Shown piece by piece: positions 52,536 to 63,149 of a DNA stretch of 64,000 nucleotides. Below the pieces are notes generated by a model. It saw only the letters and a list, made by a program, of their open reading frames with translations, was not told the DNA's origin and did not search any database. The stretch's first letter is position 1; each line of letters starts with the position of its first letter. A program made the position numbers and the translations under genes. Origin of the DNA: Spirosomataceae bacterium TFI 002 (lineage in GTDB: Bacteria > Bacteroidota > Bacteroidia > Cytophagales > Spirosomataceae); the NCBI GenBank assembly GCA_900230115.1, contig LT907983.1:2170001-2234000 (forward strand). Reading direction: 5' to 3'.

Positions 52536-53000
52536 TTAAAATACTATTTCCCAATCCAATTGCCTCCCTTCTTCAAATGCTTTTTTATCTAAACTTGAAC
52601 CTATTGCCATTCCAATGACCATTCCTATAGGAATTCCCACACCTAGTAGACCCATATTATCCATACTAGCTCCAAAGACAACTCCAAAGGGCACGCCAAA
52701 TGCACCAATACCAATGGCCAACCAAGTATATCTAAAGTGGTTTTTTGCTACTATTTTTAGCTCCTTTTCGAGCAGTTTAAGGGTATTTGATTGTGTCTTA
52801 CTTATTTGTGCACTCACCTCTTTATCAGAACCTGAAACTGAATTTACCTCGCTTACTCCTTCATTGATAGCGACAACAATATCCTCTGGCAGCTCCCTTT
52901 TTCTTAATACTTTTAAAAGCTCGCTAAATTGTGTGAAAGCACGGCTAAGCTTTTTGTTTTTGTCTATACCTGATCTTTTATTTAGTTTATTTATTTCCAT
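52536..53000 (-). CDS. small protein with two glycine-rich membrane helices, unknown function
   Basis: 154 residues. A charged helical N-terminal part (about 1-90) precedes two Gly-rich hydrophobic stretches (about 93-111 and 116-136: WLAIGIGAFGVPFGVVFGA and GLLGVGIPIGMVIGMAIGS), as in glycine-zipper hairpins. I do not recognise a family. It has no signal peptide, and a helical cytosolic sensor attached to a membrane hairpin is possible. It lies 46 bases upstream of the isomerase-fold gene. The 261-base gap 53001-53261 shows no other gene. Confidence 0.6.
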   Translation of the reverse strand: MEINKLNKRSGIDKNKKLSRAFTQFSELLKVLRKRELPEDIVVAINEGVSEVNSVSGSDKEVSAQISKTQSNTLKLLEKELKIVAKNHFRYTWLAIGIGAFGVPFGVVFGASMDNMGLLGVGIPIGMVIGMAIGSSLDKKAFEEGRQLDWEIVF

Positions 53001-53261
53001 TTAGCTATTCTCTAATATACTCACCTGTGACATTTCGCAGGTTCTAAATATAACAATATTCAGCCAGCTTGGCGATTTTAAATATTTAATCATTTCCGTT
53101 TTGGGGCTGTAACAATCAACAAATTTCTTCCTTGTAAAGGTTGTTTCTTTGATTTTATTGAGACAAATTTTCTTTAATCTCCATAATTCGGCTTAAATTC
53201 AAGTTCAAGATTCAGCCATCAAAAACAAGCATTTTACAATAGCTTGAAAGACACCTTAAAC

Positions 53262-54080
53262 ATGCAAAAATCTAGAAGAGACTTTATAAAGCATTTTTCC
53301 TCTGCGGCCACTTTAGTAACATTAGGAGGTTTCCAATCAGTTCACGCAGCTGATTTATTAGGCATGGAAAAGGACGTGCGGTTTAGATTCATCGTAGCCT
53401 CCGATGCTCACTTTGGGCAACCTAAAACACCATTTGAAGAAATGACCGATACTTTTGTGCAAAAGGCAAATGTATTTCATGGTGCTGCAAAATGTGATTT
53501 TTGTGTCTTGAACGGTGATATCATTCATGACGACAGCAAGTTTATGCCAATGGCGAAAAGGCATTTTGACAAACTGAAAATGCCTATTCATGTAACTCAA
53601 GGAAATCACGACCACCTCACCGCCGAAAACTGGCAACTTATTTGGGGTTCTCCTGTAAACTACTCCTTCGATATAAAGGGGTTTAAGGTTATACTTGCAA
53701 CAACATCGGATGAAACTGGAACTTACTTATCTCCTGATATAGCGTGGCTTTCTGCCGAGCTCGCTAAGACAAAAGGAAAGCCAACATTACTATTCATACA
53801 CATTCCACAAACCAAATGGACGGCAAATGCTATCGAAACACCCGCTTTTTTTGAACTTTTGAATAAGCACAAAAATGTAAAAGCTGTTTTTCATGGACAT
53901 GAGCACGACCAAGACGGAATATTTAAGAAAGACGAAACCCCTTTCATTTTTGACTCGCACATTGGCGGTAGTTGGGGTACGGACTATAAGGGCTTTCGTG
54001 TTGTAGAAGTACTCAAAAATAATAGTTTGGTAACCTATATGATGAACCCCGATGTAGCACAAGAGAGGGTGGAGTTGTAA
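53262..54080 (+). CDS. exported metallophosphoesterase
   Basis: 272 residues from ATG 53262; a TTG six codons upstream is also open but the ATG begins the twin-arginine signal (SRRDFIKHFSSAATLVTLGG). The calcineurin-like metal site is complete: SDAHFG, LNGDIIHD, TQGNHDH, LFIHIPQT and FHGHEHDQ. It hydrolyses a phosphate ester in the periplasm; the substrate is unknown. It converges on the sulfatase gene and lies within a run of exported sugar-acting enzymes. A short GTTTTG/CAAAAC hairpin just after it (54090-54104) could be a weak terminator. Confidence 0.9.
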   Translation: MQKSRRDFIKHFSSAATLVTLGGFQSVHAADLLGMEKDVRFRFIVASDAHFGQPKTPFEEMTDTFVQKANVFHGAAKCDFCVLNGDIIHDDSKFMPMAKRHFDKLKMPIHVTQGNHDHLTAENWQLIWGSPVNYSFDIKGFKVILATTSDETGTYLSPDIAWLSAELAKTKGKPTLLFIHIPQTKWTANAIETPAFFELLNKHKNVKAVFHGHEHDQDGIFKKDETPFIFDSHIGGSWGTDYKGFRVVEVLKNNSLVTYMMNPDVAQERVEL

Positions 54081-54138
54081 GCTAAAGGGGTTTTGTATCA
54101 AAACTAGGAAACACGATAATTATAATGGTATCTAGCCT

Positions 54139-55677
54139 TTATTTGTAAAGACCATTCTTAAAATCTCCATCACACTCTTTCAGTAGCTTACTTTTTAGGT
54201 CTTTAAATATGTCGGGAAATTCGCCCGACAAATCCTTTTCTTCTTTAAAGTCTTTAGGCAAATAATAGAGCTCGAATGCGTCATTTTTTAAGTAACTCCT
54301 CAGTTTCCAGCCGGCATTGGTAATTAGCGTAGGTCCCAAATAAGATGAATAAACCACATACTCGTGTTCTGGAGATTTACCTGTTTTCACCAATTCTTTA
54401 TAAAACGATAAACCATCAGTTTTAAAATCACTACCATAACCCGTTATATCAGCAATGGTGGGTAAAATATCGTAATTAGCCACAAGCCGCTTGCTCACTT
54501 GACCTTTTTTGATTGATTTAGGCCATTTTATAATTAGTGGAACATTAATTCCACCTTCGAGATTACTTCGTTTTAATCCAGCTCTTCCTCCATTCCCATT
54601 AAAAACATCCCCAGCCAATTCACTATAATATTTCCTATTGAAATCGTCAAAGCGTTCACCTGTTTGCTGGTTGATATATGGTTTTTGAATCCTACCTTGT
54701 TTCCCGTAATATATTTCATGCCCATTATCAGCAGTGAAAATAATTATAGTGTTTTCACTTAGCTTGTGTTCTTCTAGTTTTGCAATTATTTGCCCCACAT
54801 TATCATCCAATAATTTTACCATAGAAGCATACTCTTTTTCTATTTGAGTCAATCTATCATCATTGATAAAGTCGGCATGAACTGTAGGAATGGAAACGGG
54901 ACCATGCGGCAATTGGGTTGGGAAATAAAGAAAAAACGGATTATTCTTATTGGAATCAATAAAGGAAAGAATGTTATCCATGAAGATGTTTTGAGCATAT
55001 ACTTCTTTGCCTTCCATGTTCCACCGCTCCTTGTAACTTTCGGGAGTTTCTGGTTCTTTAGACTTTCCAGCATTTAAGTGGGTATTTCCTTTATATTCAA
55101 CCATTTGGCCATTCTCTATCAAAAAAGGCGGATAAAACCCATGTGCCCTTACATGATCAAGGTAACCTAAATAATGGTCCCAGCCATTGCGTTTCAACTG
55201 ATGATCTGTTGCAGAAAAGCCCCACTCTAATTTGCCAAACTGTGCTGTTTTATAGCCCATTTCTTGAGCAACATTTCCTAAAAAAACTTGATCCTCGCCT
55301 ATTGGGCTTAGCTTATTATTTATAGAATTCTCGATTTCTTTCAAAGTCGATTTTGTGGCATTCATGTATGCCCCTCCATTGTTTATTTCAAAACCATTTT
55401 CATGGCAGTCATGTAAACCAGAGATAAGTGATGCCCTCGCAGGAGCACAAAGCATGTTAGAATATGCCCTATTAAATCGAATACCATCTTGAGCAAGTTT
55501 GTCTATATGAGGAGTTTTAATGATTTTTTGCCCCTCGTGGCCGAGCAAACCAATTCCTAAATCATCAGCATAAATTAGAATAATATTTGGCTTTTTTTGC
55601 TGTTCAAAACTACTACTGCTAGCAATAAAGAGAGCAAAAAGTACAACCGCAATTAGAATATTTAGAATAAATCTCAT
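54139..55677 (-). CDS. arylsulfatase-type sulfatase
   Basis: 512 residues. A Sec signal helix (about 4-22) precedes the alkaline-phosphatase-fold domain. PNIILIYADDLGIGLLGHEG carries the Ca-binding Asp pair, and CAPARASLISG holds the C-x-P-x-R formylglycine site at Cys77. IIFTADNGHEIYYGKQG supplies the second metal residues. It removes sulfate esters from glycans or other substrates in the periplasm, after maturation by a formylglycine-generating or anSME-type enzyme not seen here. It converges with the metallophosphoesterase gene. Confidence 0.94.
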   Translation of the reverse strand: MRFILNILIAVVLFALFIASSSSFEQQKKPNIILIYADDLGIGLLGHEGQKIIKTPHIDKLAQDGIRFNRAYSNMLCAPARASLISGLHDCHENGFEINNGGAYMNATKSTLKEIENSINNKLSPIGEDQVFLGNVAQEMGYKTAQFGKLEWGFSATDHQLKRNGWDHYLGYLDHVRAHGFYPPFLIENGQMVEYKGNTHLNAGKSKEPETPESYKERWNMEGKEVYAQNIFMDNILSFIDSNKNNPFFLYFPTQLPHGPVSIPTVHADFINDDRLTQIEKEYASMVKLLDDNVGQIIAKLEEHKLSENTIIIFTADNGHEIYYGKQGRIQKPYINQQTGERFDDFNRKYYSELAGDVFNGNGGRAGLKRSNLEGGINVPLIIKWPKSIKKGQVSKRLVANYDILPTIADITGYGSDFKTDGLSFYKELVKTGKSPEHEYVVYSSYLGPTLITNAGWKLRSYLKNDAFELYYLPKDFKEEKDLSGEFPDIFKDLKSKLLKECDGDFKNGLYK

Positions 55678-55748
55678 GAAGAATATTTTTGCTCAATGGT
55701 AAACAGCTACAATATAGGCATTCCTCAAAAGCAGCCTTTCCAACGAGC

Positions 55749-56336
55749 CTACAACTTGATGTCTTTCTTCCAATAATTCATTTTCTTGGAGCTGGGCAAA
55801 TGATCATCTAAATCTTTCCATTCGAAAAAACTAACAAGTCCTGCTGGTTCATATCCTTGGGATCTCCAAAAAGAATCTAGCGGCTTGTATCCTTCTGGTT
55901 CTAAAGGGTGATTAAGTGATCGCTCCACGCCACAAAAGTAGGTGCTTTTAAAAGTATTAAATGATCCTGCATGCTTTTCTCTTTCTTCAAAAAAGATTTT
56001 ACCTATACCTTTTCCTCTATATGGACCGAGTAAAACACTTTCTCCAAAATAGAAGATTTCCTGAAGTGCTAAGCCAGCCTTTTCAAATGGCTCCTTGACC
56101 TCCGCAGTTTCATTTACTAAAGGAATACAAGTGGTTGCACCGACCATCTCTTCACCGTCCCAAACGGAAAAGAGCATGGAGTCTTTTGCATCTATATAGG
56201 TTTGTAGATAGTTTTTCTCGTATAATAAGTTGCCTTCGTAGAGGTAGGGAAAAGACCTAAAAACAGAAATACGCAAGCTGCCAAGTTCATTGACCACATT
56301 GGCAATTTCTTTCCCGTAGTATTTTTTATACTCCAT
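55749..56336 (-). CDS. GNAT-family N-acetyltransferase-like protein
   Basis: 195 residues from ATG 56336; the frame continues upstream within the SnoaL gene but this ATG follows that gene's stop by one base. SMLFSVWDGEEMVGATTCIPL and LLGPYRGKGIGKIFFEEREKH form the GNAT core, the latter holding the Q/RxxGxG/A acetyl-CoA loop (RGKGIG). The N-terminus resembles an arm preceding the fold. It acetylates an unknown amine in the cytosol. It is cotranscribed with the SnoaL-like gene. Confidence 0.8.
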   Translation of the reverse strand: MEYKKYYGKEIANVVNELGSLRISVFRSFPYLYEGNLLYEKNYLQTYIDAKDSMLFSVWDGEEMVGATTCIPLVNETAEVKEPFEKAGLALQEIFYFGESVLLGPYRGKGIGKIFFEEREKHAGSFNTFKSTYFCGVERSLNHPLEPEGYKPLDSFWRSQGYEPAGLVSFFEWKDLDDHLPSSKKMNYWKKDIKL

Positions 56337-56337
56337 C

Positions 56338-56739
56338 TTACTTGGAGACCAACTCCATCCAAAGGGGTAGGTTATAATAAGTTGTAACTCTTGCGATCTT
56401 GCCATCCTTCAACTCTAGAAAAGCTGCGGCTGGCAAAACGTATTGTTGCCCTTTGGCAGCTGGCAAGTCCCCATCGGTACTTTTATAAACTCCATTTACA
56501 ACAAATTCTACTGCAACTCTCGTGTCACTCGTTTCGGAGAAGAACACCATTTCTGTTAGTGTTTCTTCATAGCAAACATCCATGTGCTCCAAAAACTCAG
56601 CAAATAGCTTTTTGCCCACTCTTGTTCCACCTTGATTTGCTTCATGCCTGATTTCGTCGTGAAGAAGAGATAGCATTCCTTCCCAATTTTTTTCATTAAA
56701 AAAATCGTAATAGTTTTTTACTGTTTCAAGAGCTGACAT
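56338..56739 (-). CDS. SnoaL/NTF2-like protein
   Basis: 133 residues of the small alpha+beta cone fold. VKNYYDFFNEKNWEGMLSLL and VEFVVNGVYKSTDG, then FLELKDGKIARVTTYYNLPLWMELV, match ketosteroid-isomerase-like (SnoaL) proteins with a hydrophobic pocket for a small ligand. There is no signal peptide, and the ligand is unknown. The downstream GNAT gene starts one base after its stop. Confidence 0.85.
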   Translation of the reverse strand: MSALETVKNYYDFFNEKNWEGMLSLLHDEIRHEANQGGTRVGKKLFAEFLEHMDVCYEETLTEMVFFSETSDTRVAVEFVVNGVYKSTDGDLPAAKGQQYVLPAAAFLELKDGKIARVTTYYNLPLWMELVSK

Positions 56740-56886
56740 GGAGGGTGATTTAATTTAATATCAAAGTTAAGAACGAACAATGGTATGGCTTTACCCATGT
56801 TCGTTTTTTTTTGATCTGTACATAAGTGATTTTTAATAAAAGATTATTTCGTGACTTAAATTCTATCTCCTTTTATAATTATCTTT

Positions 56887-59787
56887 ATGAAAAATTCGCA
56901 CCTTTTGAGAATCCTCTTTTTACTCTTATTTGTATCACTTATTGGCAATGCCCAAGACCAAGTGAGTGATTTCTATTGGCCTGTAAATTCTGGGTCTAAT
57001 CCTGAGTATCTTAACGTAGATGCGGAAAGCAACGAAGCTTTCTTTTTGGCTAAAAACAATAATGACTTAGTAGAACTATGGCATAGCAACGGCACTCCCG
57101 AAGGAACTATCAAAATAGATAATTCAAAGTTCATAGACGAATTGACGAGGTTTTATGACGCTAAGAAGGCGGGAGATGATACTGAAAACAATGGCTATTC
57201 ACTAAATGAGTCAACCATTTTGTCATTTTCCATTAATAAATTAGATGTAACTACAGTCTTAGAATACAATAGACTAACAAGGGAGTTGAGCAACAGTGTA
57301 CTGAACGACCTTAATCCTGTTGGTTCTTATTTCAAGCTTAAGAACGAGCTTTTTTATAATGTAAATGGACTCATTTATAAATATGAAGAAAGGGACAAAA
57401 AGCTCCTACAACTATATTTTGACACTGAATTATACTTCTCAGGAGTACATGACAGCTTAGCTCTATTTTATGGTGAAGGAAATAACTTTTACAAATTCAA
57501 TGGGGAAAGTTTTAACTTTTCATTCAAAAGTGATCAAGACGTTCCGTCTGAGTTTAATGGGAATTATGTTATTAGTAAAAAATCAAACTCTCCAACAATT
57601 AAACTCTATAACTGGCAAACAGGAACAGTTCAAACATTTCCCAATGAAGCAGACAGTTATAGCGTTGTTGGTGATACGTTAATTGGGGTTTTAGATGATA
57701 AAATCCAAAATTCAATAAACATTAGCATCACTAATCTTAAAGATCAAAAACTCCAAGTAACAAAAGAGTTTTCTTATGCTGGAATTGAAAATTATTATAG
57801 CACAATTGTTAAAGTCACAGATAAAAAAGTTGTTTTAGCTGTCACAAGAATAGAATGGCTGCAAGGAAATAGCCCTAACCCATTCTACTTACCAGTTACT
57901 TTTTTAGTAATTGACTTAAATACCTTTACCAGTAAAGAATTTTCAAACCCTAAAATAACCACAGCCTCAAATTTTGTCCTTACAGGAAATAAAATACTTT
58001 TTGACAATAGAAGTCTCTATGAATTTAAAGGAGATAGCCTTGTTCACATTGCCGATTATGAAAAGCTAGCAATGACTAGAGATGGTTTGTTTTTTATCAA
58101 AAACGTTAACGTTACAAATAATAAAGAACTGTATTTCCAACAAAACGAAACCCAAAAAGAGAGTCTACTAAAAGATATCAAAACAACTTATGATCTAAAA
58201 GTTTTGGTTAACGATGAGCTTGAAAAAGAATCAGTATTTGCCATAGACTCCACATATTCTCATTACGATTTGTGGTACAATCACAACTCAACTTTTAAGC
58301 ACGTTTCGGGTAAAATACCTGCCGACTTAAAAGGTGAGATTATCCAAAATGCAAAAGTCCTGTCTGACAGTATTATGACGCTAGACTACTCCGACTATGT
58401 CTTTAAGGAGAACGACCTTCTAATAAAACAAAATAAGGATTTCATTCCAAAGCTTAAAGAACCAGTTTACTACAATGACAGCCTCGTTTATTTTAACCAC
58501 GAAGTTAGAGCGGTTGTAATAGCCAAAGATTCTCTAGATAAAAACTATAGGGTCTTTGCTCAAATGGATGAATCAACTTACAATTATTTTAAAAATTCAA
58601 CCTTTGGATTTGAATATATACAGATAGATAATTTTAGTGGACTATTGATAGCTAATTGGAATGGAGATGAACCTGAAATCAAAACGGGCAATTCTAGCAT
58701 AAATTTATACATGGAGTACAAAGGTGTATCTCTCAAAGAACCAAGTTTAATTTTTATTAGAATACGAAGTAGAGGTTCGGTAAAAAAGGTCTTCGAAGAC
58801 GAAAATGTAATGCTTTTGGGAGATGGTCAATTCGTGTTTGGGTTGGAAAAAAAGAGTCCAAAAATTAGTGTTTTGGTAGGTAGCTCCAGCACACTAAGAC
58901 CAACACAAGTGTCAATGACAAATCCTAAAGTTTTACTTTTGGGAGCTATTCACAATCAGTGCTGTCTTATAACAGAAGTGTACAATGCCGCAAACCTATC
59001 ACTTTCAAACACACTTCGACTCAACCCATTAGATAATTGCCCACTTATTTATGATGAGAATTGGGGGTATTTTTTGAATTCTAACGGATTTCTTAGGAAA
59101 GTTGAATTTGAAACCGGAGAAGAAGAGGTTGTTTTTGAAAATGTAAATAAACTGCACTTAATAAGTAAAGAAAAACTATTGGCAGAAATAGAAACAAAAA
59201 GTCCTCCTAATTTCTTCGTCGCAGTTAAGTTTGATTCTCTTGGAAATATAGATTCTTTAACGAGTTCAAGCTTGGGACATTTCTCTTATTTCCCATCAAA
59301 TAACTCTTTGATATATTCGAAAAACACCACTGAATACGGAGTAGAAATTGTTGAATTTGACCTTGACAAAAGAGAAGAAAAACTACTATTGGACTTTACT
59401 CCTGGCCAAGAAAGTAGCAATATCTCTTTCTTAAAAGCTTTTGGAGATGACTTGTACTTTGTGGCAGAAAGAAATAAAGCAGAAGGGCCTCAGCTATGGC
59501 ATTACAAGCTAACAACAAAAGAAATAAAACAAGTTTTAGCTACTGAAGAAGTAAAAGTGGGATTAAAAGTTTTCCCAAACCCTGCTTCTAGCTTTATAAA
59601 CATTGAAGGAACAGAAGAGTATGAATCCTATACTTTGCTAAACCCCAAAGGGCAGCAAGTGCTAAATGGAACCTTGAACAATTCTCGCCAAATAGCTATT
59701 GAGTCTCTTCCAAGTGGCGTGTATATTTTGATTTTAGGCAACCAGAACACACAAATTGCGAAACGAATTGTAGTCGCACAAAAATAA
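56887..59787 (+). CDS. large secreted protein with ELWxSDGT-like propeller and T9SS sorting domain
   Basis: 966 residues. A Sec signal (LFLLLFVSLIGNAQD) precedes a long beta-rich body that probably folds as propellers; LVELWHSNGTPEGTIKI near the N-terminus is an ELWxSDGTxxGT-type repeat. The final 75 residues (VFPNPASSFINIEG..., QVLNGTLNN..., LPSGVYILIL...) are a type A C-terminal sorting domain, so the protein should be secreted or surface-anchored through the type IX system. No enzyme motif is seen. It precedes a bidirectional terminator shared with guaB. Confidence 0.9.
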   Translation: MKNSHLLRILFLLLFVSLIGNAQDQVSDFYWPVNSGSNPEYLNVDAESNEAFFLAKNNNDLVELWHSNGTPEGTIKIDNSKFIDELTRFYDAKKAGDDTENNGYSLNESTILSFSINKLDVTTVLEYNRLTRELSNSVLNDLNPVGSYFKLKNELFYNVNGLIYKYEERDKKLLQLYFDTELYFSGVHDSLALFYGEGNNFYKFNGESFNFSFKSDQDVPSEFNGNYVISKKSNSPTIKLYNWQTGTVQTFPNEADSYSVVGDTLIGVLDDKIQNSINISITNLKDQKLQVTKEFSYAGIENYYSTIVKVTDKKVVLAVTRIEWLQGNSPNPFYLPVTFLVIDLNTFTSKEFSNPKITTASNFVLTGNKILFDNRSLYEFKGDSLVHIADYEKLAMTRDGLFFIKNVNVTNNKELYFQQNETQKESLLKDIKTTYDLKVLVNDELEKESVFAIDSTYSHYDLWYNHNSTFKHVSGKIPADLKGEIIQNAKVLSDSIMTLDYSDYVFKENDLLIKQNKDFIPKLKEPVYYNDSLVYFNHEVRAVVIAKDSLDKNYRVFAQMDESTYNYFKNSTFGFEYIQIDNFSGLLIANWNGDEPEIKTGNSSINLYMEYKGVSLKEPSLIFIRIRSRGSVKKVFEDENVMLLGDGQFVFGLEKKSPKISVLVGSSSTLRPTQVSMTNPKVLLLGAIHNQCCLITEVYNAANLSLSNTLRLNPLDNCPLIYDENWGYFLNSNGFLRKVEFETGEEEVVFENVNKLHLISKEKLLAEIETKSPPNFFVAVKFDSLGNIDSLTSSSLGHFSYFPSNNSLIYSKNTTEYGVEIVEFDLDKREEKLLLDFTPGQESSNISFLKAFGDDLYFVAERNKAEGPQLWHYKLTTKEIKQVLATEEVKVGLKVFPNPASSFINIEGTEEYESYTLLNPKGQQVLNGTLNNSRQIAIESLPSGVYILILGNQNTQIAKRIVVAQK

Positions 59788-59788
59788 A

Positions 59789-59814
59789 CCCCGCTAATAG
59801 AGCTATTAGCAGGG
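59789..59814. terminator. bidirectional intrinsic terminator
   Basis: The left arm 59789-59800 (CCCCGCTAATAG) pairs with the right arm 59803-59814 (CTATTAGCAGGG) with a single mismatch. On the minus strand it is followed by a T-rich tract, so it ends guaB; it also follows the T9SS cargo gene by 2 bases. Confidence 0.82.
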
Positions 59815-59844
59815 TCTAAATATTCTTCAAATTGCTAATACAGA

Positions 59845-61359
<1,515 letters not shown>

Positions 61360-61461
61360 TTAATGTATTGCTACAACCTATTAAAAGTATTTAATCCTCT
61401 TTGCTTATTGGCTCTTCGTAATGAACGTTAAAATTGAAGAAAAAGCATCGAGACTGGTGGA

Positions 61462-61884
61462 CTAGTATATCTTGCGATATTCATAGTAAGATCCATCTGC
61501 TAGTACTGCACCGATTGGACATTTCTCATACAGAACGAGCTTTTCGGAGCCTTGAAGTTCCGTGAAAGAATACCATTGGTAAGAATCATCATCAATAAGA
61601 ATGACCGCATCTTGATCTCCCTCTTTCCCAATTTGGAATTTACTACCGAGTACTTCTTTTTGATCTCTTTTTCTTACAAAATAGCCCACAGTAGCATTAA
61701 AGTCTAATTCTTCTTCAAAACCAATTTCACCACCAGTCAATACAGTTTGAGAAAAACCATTGGTGATTCGATACAACTCCCATTTACCATGAAACTGTGA
61801 TTCAATTGGCGGGATAACGCAACATTCTTTTTTCTCACAACCAAGAAAAAGTATTGAGACCAGAAGTAATAAAGTATATCTCAT
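61462..61884 (-). CDS. small lipoprotein, lipocalin-like
   Basis: 140 residues. The lipoprotein signal is LLVSILFLGCEKKECC. The opening FHGKWELYRITNGFSQTVLTG and the antiparallel strand pattern through FNATVGYFVRKRDQK and SYQWYSFTELQGS resemble lipocalin-like Bacteroidota lipoproteins, but I cannot name a family securely. It is 3 bases downstream of the serpin gene and is cotranscribed with it. Confidence 0.7.
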   Translation of the reverse strand: MRYTLLLLVSILFLGCEKKECCVIPPIESQFHGKWELYRITNGFSQTVLTGGEIGFEEELDFNATVGYFVRKRDQKEVLGSKFQIGKEGDQDAVILIDDDSYQWYSFTELQGSEKLVLYEKCPIGAVLADGSYYEYRKIY

Positions 61885-61887
61885 TGT

Positions 61888-63090
61888 TTACAAGTTTACA
61901 ATTTTACCAACAAACTGAATTGTATTACTGCTTTTCTCTCGTATGAAGAATAAAAATGGTTTATTACATACAAACCTAGGGTAGTTTGGTACTGATGTCA
62001 CCTCTATCCCAATGGTAGTAACAGCAGCTGCCTCTGTTCCTTTTTCATCTATCTCCACAAAACTATCTTGCTTCACAAAACCAACTTGCAGTTTTCCGGC
62101 TGGAGGGGAGATCTTGGACAAATCGGCAGCAGAAGTAAACAAACTTGGCATTCCCATCTTGGCAAGTACCTCATTCAACTTTACACTATACTCCATTTTG
62201 ATTTTAGGAATCTCTAGGTCTATTTTTTGAACTCTTAGTTTCTTCAAATCCTCTTCCCAGCTACTGGTATTCATGTTTTCTATAATCCCATCTAAAGTTT
62301 TGTCATTGCTAGGAAGTACTAAAACCATTGAATATTGACCCGAACCGTAAGTAAGTTCAGCCATTTTGTAGTCAATCATATCAGCAAATGCGAATGTGTC
62401 ACGCTTTGACATCATATCTATTTGACCCGATTCGTTTAGTCCTGAGAAAGTAGCTTTATAGGTATTTTCTACATCAAACTGATTCGCCCAGTCTCCTTTG
62501 AAATATAAGGCATTGATCAAAAACATAACTTGATCTGGTGAAATTTGATCTAATACTTTTTCGATTTTGGCATTTGTATTATCACTCGCCCATTTGTTTA
62601 TTTTATCTACTGTTCCAGCTAAAGCAAAGTTTTCTTGATACAACTGAGCTTTGAAGCTTTTCTTGAGGGTTTCCAAATAACTACTCTCGGTATTGAAATT
62701 AATATCTTGCCAAACCGAATTTGCCAAGGTGTTGGTCACTTTGGAGTCCACTAGTGGCAAACCATCAATGAGTTTCAAGTAGTTTGCATTTACATCGGCA
62801 AGAGATAGACCTTCCAGCTTAAGCGTTTTCATCAGTTCTTCTTCAGAACTTGTGGCTGATCCATTCATCAACATACCAAGTGCCATGTGAAGCCCTAGAG
62901 GAGAAACAAAGAAGTTTTTTTCAGGCTTTTCCTCTTTATTTAAAGTCTTCAAAAAGTCAAAAGAGAAATCGGTTGTTCTCTGAGCAAAATCACTAGAAAT
63001 TTCTATCGGCTTTGGAGCGATGGTATTCGTAGTTGTACAAGCGACAACGCATAATAATGTAATAGTAAGCAATGGAAATAATGCTTTCAT
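61888..63090 (-). CDS. serpin-family protease inhibitor lipoprotein
   Basis: 400 residues. A lipoprotein signal (LLCVVACTTTN) precedes a complete serpin fold. KNFFVSPLGLHMALGMLMNGS begins helix B, MFLINALYFKGDWANQF is the shutter strand, and the hinge DEKGTEAAAVTTIG (from residue 348) is the small-residue pattern of inhibitory serpins. The reactive loop then runs IEVTSVPNYPRF before CNKPFLFFIREKSS. By alignment to alpha-1-antitrypsin, P1 is near Thr365 with Ser at P1', pointing to an elastase- or subtilisin-like target. It would trap proteases at the cell surface or in the periplasm. Confidence 0.95.
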   Translation of the reverse strand: MKALFPLLTITLLCVVACTTTNTIAPKPIEISSDFAQRTTDFSFDFLKTLNKEEKPEKNFFVSPLGLHMALGMLMNGSATSSEEELMKTLKLEGLSLADVNANYLKLIDGLPLVDSKVTNTLANSVWQDINFNTESSYLETLKKSFKAQLYQENFALAGTVDKINKWASDNTNAKIEKVLDQISPDQVMFLINALYFKGDWANQFDVENTYKATFSGLNESGQIDMMSKRDTFAFADMIDYKMAELTYGSGQYSMVLVLPSNDKTLDGIIENMNTSSWEEDLKKLRVQKIDLEIPKIKMEYSVKLNEVLAKMGMPSLFTSAADLSKISPPAGKLQVGFVKQDSFVEIDEKGTEAAAVTTIGIEVTSVPNYPRFVCNKPFLFFIREKSSNTIQFVGKIVNL

Positions 63091-63149
63091 TGTAGTGAAT
63101 AGTTTAAGTTAAATGAAGAGCTCGGGTAGGTTTATAACGAACCTTGAAC

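Noticed and set aside
54090-54104. GTTTTG/CAAAAC hairpin between phosphoesterase and sulfatase genes
   Set aside because: Stem of six AT-rich pairs without a T-run; too weak to call a terminator.
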